A stretch of DNA of 46,353 nucleotides from Bacteroidetes bacterium UBA5697. GTDB lineage: Bacteria; Bacteroidota; Bacteroidia; B-17B0; Aurantibacillaceae. Positions 34,846-42,507 of this stretch are shown here, piece by piece. The notes below the pieces were generated by a model that was given only the letters and a program-made list of their open reading frames with translations, did no database searches and had not been told where the DNA came from. Location of the stretch: NCBI GenBank assembly GCA_002420145.1, contig DIHL01000067.1, forward strand, positions 1-46,353, in the 5' to 3' direction. Made by a program: the position numbers and the translations under genes. Numbering within the stretch: the first letter of the stretch is position 1; each line of letters opens with the position of its first letter.

Positions 34846-36397
34846 CCCCAACCGAAGTTGGAGCTATTTTATAATTTTTATCGAGTACAATATTACTTAA
34901 ATCCTTTGATAAATCAGAGGCTTGAACTAAGAATTCGTTTATTTCTCCACTTCGACATTCGTCTTTTTGGCGGTCATAGGTAATTCCTTGCGCAAAGAAG
35001 GCATTTTGTAGTTCTTGACGTTGGTTATAATCACCGAAAGCCCACATTTCATTGAGGTTATAACAGAAGTCTAAGCCAAAAGAAATGTAGTCATCCAACT
35101 TCGACATGTCAATGGCATTTTGCTTCATTTCTTTGGCAATTTCATCGATTTCTTTTTCAAACCTACCTTTATACTTATAATAAAGCTCTGAGTTAATCTC
35201 CTCCAAGATAAAACGCTCCTCAAGCCTTTCTAATTTCTTATTTATATCCGTCAATTGACGTTTTACAGTTTCCTGTTTTTCCTCTAATCCTGCATTATGC
35301 TCCTGAAACGTCAATTTTAATTGTTCTTTGATGAGAGGCAAGTAAGCTTTATCAATTGAATGCATCAAAAGTAATCCTTCAAATTGTCTATTTACATCGT
35401 TCGCATTTCGGTTACACTTACAGCCTGGAGTATTACACTTATAGTACGGCATATCATATCCCTTTGCAATATATCCCCTCATTGGTTGGCTACAAGCATT
35501 ACAGCGCATAAACCGCTTTAATGAAATTTCAGGGCGTTCTTTTTTCGTTTGTAAACCTAATTTCTTTTCTGCTAAAATATTATTCACCTCTAAAAACAAT
35601 TCTTCTGTAATTAGCTTTTCATGCTTGCCATCTAATATATCACCCTCCAAAGCCTTATGTGCCATCTTGCCACAATAAAACGGATTAGAAAGGATTTCTG
35701 CTATCCGTCTAAGATTATACTTTAATTTATGAGCCTCTAATCTCTTTTGAATTTCAACATTACTTAGTCGTTCTTTAGCTTTCCATAAGAACATCTTTTT
35801 AATGAGTTTACCTGTTTCATTAACTACAATCTTCCTTTCGCCATTTACTTTTACAATATCATAACCTACTGGGGGTTTAGTACACCATTCTCCATGCAGT
35901 AAATGTTCCCTTACTCCTGCCATGCTTTTCTGTCTGCGAAGTTGATTATCAAACTCGCCAAAAATGAAGAGCATTTTTTGTTGCATGATTCCGGCAGGAT
36001 TAGTTGTGTCAATTGGTTGAGTTACGGATACAATCTCAATTCCCAGTTTTCGGAGTTGACCACTTAACCAAATAGAATTTTCATTTCGGGAGAATCGTTC
36101 TAAACTATATACCAAAATTTTTGAAACTTTATGCCTTGTACTTTTGATGTACTTAATCATTCGTTGAAACTCTTTCCGTTCATCAGAAGCAGCACTCTCA
36201 TATGTTCCTCCAAAATGTTCTCTAATTAATAGCTTATGTTTTTTAGCATAAGCATTCGTTCCATTTAGTTGAGTTTCTAAACTCATACCATCCATTTGCT
36301 TGACTCCAGATACCCTTGTGTAAATAACACATTCGTTACTTTCTAATCGGATATTCTTTGAACCTTTGGCAAATACTTTGAACAAACTATTACCCAT
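34808..36397 (-). CDS. Large serine recombinase / integrase
   Basis: The 529-residue enzyme belongs to the large serine recombinases that integrate or excise mobile elements. The N-terminal resolvase-type domain (about 20-165) has the catalytic Ser30 in IYTRVSGVKQ, the YSLERFSRN segment and the downstream helix. The recombinase DNA-binding domain (about 170-280) has the GEWCTKPPVGYD entry. A zinc ribbon follows (about 296-335, CNACSQ ... CNTPGCKC) and then a coiled coil (about 370-405), the parts that control partner choice. The C-terminal residues are encoded inside a dispersed inverted repeat at 34781-34845. It heads a run of small minus-strand genes, and is likely the integrase of an element that includes at least 34808-38814 and probably 40397. 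Confidence 0.92.
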   Translation of the reverse strand: MGNSLFKVFAKGSKNIRLESNECVIYTRVSGVKQMDGMSLETQLNGTNAYAKKHKLLIREHFGGTYESAASDERKEFQRMIKYIKSTRHKVSKILVYSLERFSRNENSIWLSGQLRKLGIEIVSVTQPIDTTNPAGIMQQKMLFIFGEFDNQLRRQKSMAGVREHLLHGEWCTKPPVGYDIVKVNGERKIVVNETGKLIKKMFLWKAKERLSNVEIQKRLEAHKLKYNLRRIAEILSNPFYCGKMAHKALEGDILDGKHEKLITEELFLEVNNILAEKKLGLQTKKERPEISLKRFMRCNACSQPMRGYIAKGYDMPYYKCNTPGCKCNRNANDVNRQFEGLLLMHSIDKAYLPLIKEQLKLTFQEHNAGLEEKQETVKRQLTDINKKLERLEERFILEEINSELYYKYKGRFEKEIDEIAKEMKQNAIDMSKLDDYISFGLDFCYNLNEMWAFGDYNQRQELQNAFFAQGITYDRQKDECRSGEINEFLVQASDLSKDLSNIVLDKNYKIAPTSVGAVRAKSRTRQIF

Positions 36398-36449
36398 GAT
36401 TATAATTATTTGTTTGTTATTGATTTTTATTTTCTGTTTCTCTTATTCT

Positions 36450-36674
36450 TTATGCCGCTTCCTTAAAATCATTATCAGATTCACTTTCCTCTGATAGTTT
36501 AATAACCTGACTTTGTGTTGGCGGTTCTTGTCTTCTTGAATACAACTCATATGCCACTTTGCAAAATCGTTTTATCCGTATCGTGATTTTATTTATGGTT
36601 TCATCACTCAATTTTTTATCTCCTAACAATTCTTTGATTCTTTCTAAACTCAACTCTTTTTCTACAGGTTTCAT
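36450..36674 (-). CDS. Small helical protein beside the recombinase
   Basis: The 74-residue protein is basic and helical at first (LERIKELLGDKKLSDETINKITIRIKRF) with an acidic tail (SEESESDNDF). It has no signal peptide. It lies 52 bases before the recombinase gene on the same strand, in the position often taken by a recombination-directionality or accessory DNA-binding protein. That role is inferred from place and size only. I do not recognise a family. Confidence 0.6.
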   Translation of the reverse strand: MKPVEKELSLERIKELLGDKKLSDETINKITIRIKRFCKVAYELYSRRQEPPTQSQVIKLSEESESDNDFKEAA

Positions 36675-36717
36675 ACTTTCTTTATTTAATGGTTCTTATC
36701 TTTTATTACTGATTTAC

Positions 36718-36800
36718 AAAAGAACTTTTCCTTGGAAAGCATAAATTTGCTGTATTTAAGTCTAAAATACACAATTTGTTCCACACATAAAAGTTCTTTT
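36718..36800. repeat. Inverted AAAAGAACTTTT / AAAAGTTCTTTT pair
   Basis: AAAAGAACTTTT at 36718-36729 is the exact reverse complement of AAAAGTTCTTTT at 36789-36800. The pair flanks the likely promoter region of the small gene at 36674. It could be a binding site for a regulator or a recombinase accessory site, or the arms of a long hairpin. Confidence 0.4.
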
Positions 36801-36901
36801 ATTAACTCTATACCCCCTTTGTTTATAGGGATATTTGAAGATTTTTATTACGATATTTATTCATTTACTTTAGGTTATTTGACTTTTAAATATATTATTG
36901 A

Positions 36902-37660
36902 CTAACTGATATACTCTGAAAAATCCAGATCACAAAATTTTTTCTTCGGGAGAAAATGAGATAGTTCAAATCGTGATACAATGAGTTCAATTTTATTCTC
37001 TCGGCTAATTCTGAATTTTATTCTTTCCAATGAATCATTGGCAATACAAATTGATGTTAGTTTATCCCTTAAATGAATAATGTATTTGGTGTATGGGAAA
37101 TTGACCGGTAAATGAATAAAGCAATCAGATTTAGTCATTAAAATAAAAGCATTACAGATTTCTTTTAAATCATCTACATTAGTGCATTTCATTTCAGAAA
37201 ACATCAATAAACATTCAACTAAACATTTCAATCGAATACTAACCCAAAAACTTGGAGCACTTTTCTGTGAATAAAAACAAGTGTTTAAAGCCAAATCATA
37301 TTCCCTCTCATTAAATCGCTCTACCATTGCATTATTGAACTTGCTTTCGTAGTTTTTTAATTCTTGGTCAGGTAGTTCTTTTGGTTCAGTTGATTCTAAA
37401 TATGAAACAGCATCTACATTATCAGATTGTTCAACATCTTCAGTCCCATTATTTATTAATTCCTCCTTAACAAAAGATTCTTCATTTTCAGAATTAAGTG
37501 TCATTCCAGAAAAAGAAATTTTCCCTAAATCACTTTCATTAGAATTAAAATTCAATTTACGGTTCATGTAAGCCATTTGTCTGCATGAGGCAGAACAATA
37601 CACCACATCTTTGCGTTTAGCTTCAAAAACTTCTCCGCAATGTTCACATATCTTTTCCAT
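36902..37660 (-). CDS. Zinc-finger protein of the element (252 aa)
   Basis: From ATG 37660, which overlaps the stop of the upstream gene (TAATG), the protein is 252 residues; a TTG five codons earlier is in frame but unlikely since the purine-rich stretch between it and the ATG works as a ribosome binding site. The N terminus has a four-cysteine zinc module (CEHCGEVFEAKRKDVVYCSASC), a kind common in mobile-element and phage accessory proteins. A variable acidic middle (about 35-115) precedes a helical C-terminal half. A DNA-binding or regulatory role is inferred from the zinc module. It is the last gene of a four-gene overlapping run starting at 38814. Confidence 0.65.
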   Translation of the reverse strand: MEKICEHCGEVFEAKRKDVVYCSASCRQMAYMNRKLNFNSNESDLGKISFSGMTLNSENEESFVKEELINNGTEDVEQSDNVDAVSYLESTEPKELPDQELKNYESKFNNAMVERFNEREYDLALNTCFYSQKSAPSFWVSIRLKCLVECLLMFSEMKCTNVDDLKEICNAFILMTKSDCFIHLPVNFPYTKYIIHLRDKLTSICIANDSLERIKFRISRENKIELIVSRFELSHFLPKKKFCDLDFSEYIS

Positions 37661-37938
37661 TAGCTCTCCCTCCAATTATACTGTTCACTTTCTTCCCAAC
37701 GAAACTCTTTATACTCATTTAAAATATGCTGAATATTTTGCATCAGTTTTATTTGCCTAGTCTCTGTTCGATTGATGTAAACCGATACATAAATCAAACT
37801 TTTGTTTTCTGATATTTGGGTGATTTCATGTTTGAGTTGTTCTCTGACAATAATTCCTAATACTTCTAAAATCAAATCTCCCGGAATGCAGATGTTTTCT
37901 TCACTAAGATTTGATCTAAATTGATTATCTGTTTTCAT
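37660..37938 (-). CDS. Small unknown protein of the element (92 aa)
   Basis: The most likely start is ATG 37938, giving 92 residues that begin MKTDNQFRSNLSEENIC; a TTG at 37983 would add 15 residues. The body (GDLILEVLGIIVREQLKHEITQ, then LIYVSVYINRTETRQIKLMQNI) looks like a compact alpha-beta fold. Its stop overlaps the start of the zinc-module gene. It is not recognised. The tight packing suggests that the products of this run work together. Confidence 0.6.
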   Translation of the reverse strand: MKTDNQFRSNLSEENICIPGDLILEVLGIIVREQLKHEITQISENKSLIYVSVYINRTETRQIKLMQNIQHILNEYKEFRWEESEQYNWRES

Positions 37939-37979
37939 ATTATTCTGATTGTGAATGTTTGCAATGTGTTTTTTGAAAA

Positions 37980-38480
37980 TCAAAAGCGAACATTTCCTTT
38001 GTTATTTGACTGATTTTGAAAAGGGGCTTTCTTTTTTAAACTAAAAAGGCCGTAATTCTTCTGCGATATTTCGGATTGTTCCTTATCGTCATTATCATCC
38101 TCGTTTTCTTCATGTTCGCTTTCGTCTGACGATTGTTCTTTAAAAGAAGTCCTTGAATATTCCTTTCCTCTTCCTGATAATACTTTGTTGTTTTGCTTTC
38201 TAATCAGTTGCTTGATTTGGGCTTGTAAAACCTCAATAGTTTCTTTTTGGTCTGTAATTTGTTTTTGCATGTCATCAAACTTTTCCTGAAGTGGTTTTAT
38301 AAATAACAAATAGCTTCCTCCCATCGAACCTGCTCCTGTGAGTAAGTGCATCACCCAATCGGGCACGTTCATGCCGCCTGCTTGGTTGTTGCTATTGTTA
38401 TTCATTGTTTTCTCATTATTTGATTGATTACTTTCTGTTTTGTCAGCATTTTTATTTGTGCTATTTTCTGAATCATTCAT
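37980..38480 (-). CDS. Single-pass membrane protein with coiled coil (166 aa)
   Basis: From ATG 38480 (a GTG lies one codon before) the protein is 166 residues. An Asn/Ser-rich disordered N-terminal part (about 1-30) leads to a weak hydrophobic segment (VMHLLTGAGSMGGSYLLFI, about 42-60), then a coiled coil with the heptad-like stretch FDDMQKQITDQKETIEVLQA (about 67-95), and an acidic, Ser-rich tail. The single membrane segment followed by a coiled coil resembles small conjugation or plasmid-maintenance proteins, but this is a shape comparison, not a match. It overlaps the upstream gene by eight bases. Confidence 0.6.
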   Translation of the reverse strand: MNDSENSTNKNADKTESNQSNNEKTMNNNSNNQAGGMNVPDWVMHLLTGAGSMGGSYLLFIKPLQEKFDDMQKQITDQKETIEVLQAQIKQLIRKQNNKVLSGRGKEYSRTSFKEQSSDESEHEENEDDNDDKEQSEISQKNYGLFSLKKKAPFQNQSNNKGNVRF

Positions 38481-38814
38481 CACCGATAGATTTAAATATT
38501 TTATAAATATTTTTTAGTACAGTTATTTTGAATGGTTTTAATTGCACCCTTTCGTCATGACTGATTTTTAGATTGGCTTTAATCATTAATTCTTCTATCG
38601 TCGAATTAAATCCTTTTTCCATTTCGTCAACTTCGCTGATAAACTTTAAAATTGTTTCGATAATGCTTTCTTTTTCCTGACTGTACTTTACGCTATATAA
38701 AAGATTGCAATTTTGATCTGTACCCAAATAAAGCGGGGACAGTTTGTTTACTTGCATTGCCATTAATACTTCTGATACGGTTAGTCCTGTTAGTGTTAAA
38801 TTGATAGTTTTCAT
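38473..38814 (-). CDS. Small unknown protein of the element (113 aa)
   Basis: The 113-residue protein begins MKTINLTLTGLTVSEVLMAM, has a helical middle (ESIIETILKFISEVDEMEKG) and a basic C-terminal part (KPFKITVLKNIYKIFKS). It has no signal peptide. It is the first gene of the overlapping run, and the palindrome TGTCAATTGACA lies 47 bases before its start (38861-38872), a plausible operator. No family is recognised. Confidence 0.6.
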   Translation of the reverse strand: MKTINLTLTGLTVSEVLMAMQVNKLSPLYLGTDQNCNLLYSVKYSQEKESIIETILKFISEVDEMEKGFNSTIEELMIKANLKISHDERVQLKPFKITVLKNIYKIFKSIGDE

Positions 38815-38860
38815 AATTGATTTGTTTTTAGGTTATTATTTGATGGATTATTTATTTTTG

Positions 38861-38872
38861 TGTCAATTGACA
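38861..38872. promoter_or_regulatory. Palindromic operator-like site TGTCAATTGACA
   Basis: This is a perfect 12-base palindrome 47 bases upstream of the gene at 38814. The same core recurs several times in the 600 bases upstream, as expected of a protein-binding site. The binding protein is unknown. Confidence 0.45.
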
Positions 38873-38928
38873 TTTAATTTTTCTGATTAATACTACAAAG
38901 GTTAGGCTGATTCCAAGCATTGGTTTAT

Positions 38929-39203
38929 CCTATGGGTGTACCTATTTTTTGTTTTTCTTTTAAATTGTTGTTATATCAAATTAATTTTTGTTGCGTTGAC
39001 CTCTTTTTGCTAATTCTTTTTGCGAAATTATAGTGTCTTTTTTTCTTGCTTTCCGAATAGCGTAGAAAATGGTATAAAAACGCAAAAAATTATAATCACG
39101 ATGAATCAATTGACGTTTCGTTTAATGTTATTTGATCTGGTTGTTTCATACGACAAATGTCAGCCTATTTTTGAGCTTACTATCTCCCTATGGGTATACC
39201 TAT
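38929..39203 (+). repeat. Pair of CCTATGGGTRTACCTAT direct repeats
   Basis: CCTATGGGTGTACCTAT (38929-38945) and CCTATGGGTATACCTAT (39187-39203) differ at one of 17 bases and are 258 bases apart. A looser relative (TATACCCCC ... TTTATAGGG, 36812-36829, opposite strand) lies upstream of the 74-residue gene. They may be binding sites of an element-encoded protein. Confidence 0.5.
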
Positions 39204-39493
39204 AATTGATGTTTTTTTAAATAACATTTTTCAAACTATTCGTTTTCAATAAGATAAACATTTGTTTTCTGTAGTGTAAACCATCAATTGACGGGTTAGG
39301 ACACTGATTCATACCCAAATCTAAACACTACTTATAATGCAATTTGCGTAAACCGCATATTTCCGCAGTAATAAATGGTTTATCTTAGTTAAAAAAGTGT
39401 CAATTGATGTTTCGAGAAAATGATTTTTGAAACGTCAAGTACCATCACACTTTTCCGGAATTGTTGACGTTTTAATGATGTAAAACCATAAAA

Positions 39494-39515
39494 AAAGCGC
39501 CATTACTGGCGCTTT
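39494..39515 (-). terminator. Terminator after the 285-residue gene
   Basis: The stem AAAGCGCCA (39494-39502) pairs with TGGCGCTTT (39507-39515) around TTAC. On the minus strand it is followed by a T run, so it ends the transcript of the gene at 39540. Confidence 0.8.
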
Positions 39516-39539
39516 GAGGTTATGAAATTGATACTTTAA

Positions 39540-40397
39540 CTATAAAAAGCTCTTTCTTTTTGATAAAGGAAGTTCTTTTATTGACACTTCAATTTCTTTA
39601 TCAATTAATTCTATGGCTTTTTGAATATTCAATGCTTCAAAATACGGTCTAATGAAACGTAAATCCTTAATTAAGTATTCTTCTTTATTATAATTTGGAA
39701 TTAATTGATACTTTTTATAGATACTTGATTTCTGCAATGTGGTAAATTTTGTACCAGTCAATAAATGTGCAAAGCGAGTTACTTCACTAACTGAGTTAGT
39801 ACCTCTGTGCTCGGTATTAAAACCCGATTTTAATAAGAAATAAATAGCCAGTAATTGCCTTGCTTCTGTGATTTCTTTGTCATCTTCATCTTTTGCTCCT
39901 GTAAGTTGTTCTTTTGTGCTTAATGTCGTTTCAAATTCCGGTTCTTTTTCTAAATAGGCGAAATGCACTACTCCATACAACATTCTTTTCATTGAATCAC
40001 ACCATTCCTTTATATCTTTTTCTGATAAATCTCCTTCTCCTGATTTTAAACTATTAAATTCTTTTGATGCATAATAGTCTTTTTCTGCTAACAACATATC
40101 AAAATCAAACAACTTATAAATACTTAAATCTGCATAGGATTTAAATGCTTTTCCATATTTCTTTAATAAATCTTTTTCTCTATTAGCATATCTTTGGTAT
40201 ACTCCCTCTTCTTTTGATTTAAAATATTCTAGTAACTCATCAAAGGTTTTAATCAAGTGTTCGGCTATTTCAATTTTTTGTTCCCCATTATACTTCATTA
40301 ATACGTTATCAATCTCTTTCCCAATAACCATTGATAGATAAACCGCTTTTCGTGGTTTAGTTTCATTTGATATGCTTTGCTTTGACGATTTTGCCAT
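39540..40397 (-). CDS. Cytoplasmic protein of unknown function next to the repeat region (285 aa)
   Basis: The 285-residue protein has no signal peptide or membrane segment. The N terminus is basic (MAKSSKQSISNETKPRKAVY), followed by a helical part (EIDNVLMKYNGEQKIEIAEH), an acidic linker, and a C-terminal half with ARQLLAIYFLLKSGFNTEHR and LRFIRPYFEALNIQKAIELI. The composition is that of a mostly helical protein. It ends with a terminator just before the repeat-rich region, so it could be the protein that acts on that region, for example a replication or regulatory protein; this is inference from position. I do not recognise a family. Confidence 0.6.
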   Translation of the reverse strand: MAKSSKQSISNETKPRKAVYLSMVIGKEIDNVLMKYNGEQKIEIAEHLIKTFDELLEYFKSKEEGVYQRYANREKDLLKKYGKAFKSYADLSIYKLFDFDMLLAEKDYYASKEFNSLKSGEGDLSEKDIKEWCDSMKRMLYGVVHFAYLEKEPEFETTLSTKEQLTGAKDEDDKEITEARQLLAIYFLLKSGFNTEHRGTNSVSEVTRFAHLLTGTKFTTLQKSSIYKKYQLIPNYNKEEYLIKDLRFIRPYFEALNIQKAIELIDKEIEVSIKELPLSKRKSFL

Positions 40398-40442
40398 GAT
40401 TGCTTTTTAGGTCAATAAATAACCAGCTTTTATTGTTTAATC

Positions 40443-42494
40443 TTAGTAAGGCACAACTACTTCATTACTGAATAAACTCTCAATTCCTGATTCTAATGTT
40501 ACCTTTAATTGATAACGATAAATATTATTGATGTTAATTTCTTTATCAAATACCTCGAACTGATTCTTTTCTAATGTTTTAAATATTCTATATTCCGAAT
40601 TGTTTTTTGATTTATAAATTGTGAAATACAAAATAGGTTCTTTAATTTCATATTTCCATTGAAGAACTATTTTCTTATTTTCAATATCTAGTTTTGCTTT
40701 AAAATTAATTGGTTTTTTTCTATAACCCGGTTCTATTTTAGTATACAATGCCTTACTTTCACTTTTATTTTCAACATCATCCGTTACTTTGAGTTTATAA
40801 AAGTATCCATTACCTAACTCCACATTATAATCATTGTATTTAATAAGACTATCCTTTGCATACCATTCTTTAATAATTACACTATCTTTTTTGTCATTAT
40901 ATCGTATTAGTTTATAATTACTCGCGTCAAAACTTGAACTTGGAATCCAATTAATGATAATACTTGAATCAGTAAATTCAAATTTTTTAATGATTGGAGC
41001 TACTGGTGGTATATGATCAGGACGTTTTAATTTGATTGGCAGACATTGATTTGAATTGTTGTAATTTTTATCGACAGCGGCAACGGTGTAAAAAATATCT
41101 TTTGTTAATGTATTAATATTTATTCTCTCAGAGTAATTTGTCTCACTTAAAAGTTCTTTAGTTACTTCAACAAATTCTTCGTGCATTGCATTTGATCGAA
41201 ACACTCTATATCCTCTTAAATCTTTTTCTGTATTGGCTAACCAATTCAATGTTACTCTCCCACTGTCATTTATGATTCCTTTTAACTCAATCGGAATAGA
41301 AGGCGGTACATCATCAATAATTTGAGCTAAAGCGGGATTAGAAGTTGTAGAGTCGTTTTCATCATTTACAGCTATAACCTTATAATAATTAATATAGTTT
41401 GGTAAGCTATCGATAAAATAATTTTTATCAGGATTAATGAAACCTTTAGAAATGGATTGATATTTTCCATCAGTTTTATTACTTCTTAAAATCCAATACC
41501 CTTTTAAAGTCTTTGTGTCAACTTTTTTATTCATTTGCCATTTAATCTTTATAAACTTATTATTGATAGCAAATGCAGAATCAATTTGTGCTGCTGATTT
41601 AAAATCATCTTTCCCTCTCACCTTAACAATATTAGATGGCAAACCTTCTTCTCCAAACAACGAAATTCCTTTAATTCTGTAATAGTAATTTTTCTTGTTT
41701 TTAGGTAAACTATCCAAATAGTTTGTTTCTGTTTTGTTTTTTTCAAATTGAGTAGTTACAACAACATAAGGACTTTTGTTTATTCGAACAAAATTTACAC
41801 TATCCTCACTTCTCTCAATATTATATCCACTATAATCTGATTGTAAATTTTTAAAATTCCATGTAATCACACTATGTTTATTATTTCCTTTACCTTTTAA
41901 AATAACAGGTGTTTTAAAAACTGTTTTATTATTTGTATTTGCAACACAAACAACAGAGTATTTACCCAAACTATTAGGGCATAATACAGTTATTTTATAG
42001 GCATAAATTGCGTTTTTTTGAAACGTTGTATCTTTAAAATACAAGCCCGCCGCTTTTGAAAATTCAGCATTTAAATCACAAGACACTAAAACCATTCCCA
42101 ACATTTGTCCTTTTCCCTGCTCTGCGTCAGTTTTGTTGGTAGTTGCATTTGGTTTGCCATATAAAGATTTATAAATTAAAATGGCTGTTTTATTTTTCCT
42201 AATTAATCTAACCCAAGTTGAATCCTTTGACGGAAGAGGTCGTATTGCTTCAGAATTTAATCGTTCGGCAATGGTAAATTTACCAGTATCAGGTATAAAT
42301 TCTTCCGATAAATTTAAACGTTCAATTTTATATCCATATTTATTTCCAAGATCCCAAACCTTAAAATCCTTAGGAGCCCATCTTAGTATAATTTTTTTGT
42401 CTGAAATATATGCTTTAGAATAGATAGATTGAGCATTACTGTTGCAACAATAAACAAAAACTAAAAAGAAAATAAGAAGATTACGAAAAATCAT
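40443..42494 (-). CDS. Exported fibronectin type III repeat protein
   Basis: From ATG 42494 the protein is 683 residues with a signal peptide (MIFRNLLIFFLVFVYCCNSNAQ); the longer frame to 42611 overlaps the upstream gene and lacks this signal. The mature part has five or six Fn3 domains recognised by their spaced WxxN.YxIERS and YYRIKGIS-type strands, for example SVITWNFKNL, YKVIAVNDENDSTTSNPA, VTLNWLANTEKDLRGYRVFR and IVLQWKYEIKEP. The last Fn3 reaches the C terminus (LFSNEVVVPY), so there is no CHU_C or other T9SS sorting domain; export beyond the outer membrane is therefore not shown. It follows the 997-residue gene by 13 bases, suggesting one operon and a shared surface or envelope role. 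Confidence 0.78.
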   Translation of the reverse strand: MIFRNLLIFFLVFVYCCNSNAQSIYSKAYISDKKIILRWAPKDFKVWDLGNKYGYKIERLNLSEEFIPDTGKFTIAERLNSEAIRPLPSKDSTWVRLIRKNKTAILIYKSLYGKPNATTNKTDAEQGKGQMLGMVLVSCDLNAEFSKAAGLYFKDTTFQKNAIYAYKITVLCPNSLGKYSVVCVANTNNKTVFKTPVILKGKGNNKHSVITWNFKNLQSDYSGYNIERSEDSVNFVRINKSPYVVVTTQFEKNKTETNYLDSLPKNKKNYYYRIKGISLFGEEGLPSNIVKVRGKDDFKSAAQIDSAFAINNKFIKIKWQMNKKVDTKTLKGYWILRSNKTDGKYQSISKGFINPDKNYFIDSLPNYINYYKVIAVNDENDSTTSNPALAQIIDDVPPSIPIELKGIINDSGRVTLNWLANTEKDLRGYRVFRSNAMHEEFVEVTKELLSETNYSERININTLTKDIFYTVAAVDKNYNNSNQCLPIKLKRPDHIPPVAPIIKKFEFTDSSIIINWIPSSSFDASNYKLIRYNDKKDSVIIKEWYAKDSLIKYNDYNVELGNGYFYKLKVTDDVENKSESKALYTKIEPGYRKKPINFKAKLDIENKKIVLQWKYEIKEPILYFTIYKSKNNSEYRIFKTLEKNQFEVFDKEININNIYRYQLKVTLESGIESLFSNEVVVPY

Positions 42495-42507
42495 TTTATT
42501 AAATATT

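Larger units (their letters stand above)
38815..39539. other. Non-coding region with repeated TTGA(C/T)GTTT motifs
   Basis: This 725-base stretch has no convincing gene. It holds a palindrome TGTCAATTGACA (38861-38872) and related TCAATTGA(C/T)GTTTC-type copies at 39106-39120, 39204-39214, 39284-39297 and 39398-39414, with reversed or partial copies at 39429-39438 and 39464-39473. A second repeat, CCTATGGGTRTACCTAT, occurs at 38929-38945 and 39187-39203 with one difference. The copies are unevenly spaced. It lies between the 285-residue gene and the small-gene run, and could be a replication or transfer origin of the element or a regulatory region. Confidence 0.6.

Noticed and set aside
39020..39205. 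A 61-codon ORF in the repeat-rich region
   Set aside because: It runs through two of the repeats, has no support from composition or start context, and the region looks non-coding.
38855..39480. CRISPR array
   Set aside because: The repeated words are short (about 10-15 bases), unevenly spaced and partly inverted; no Cas gene is present.
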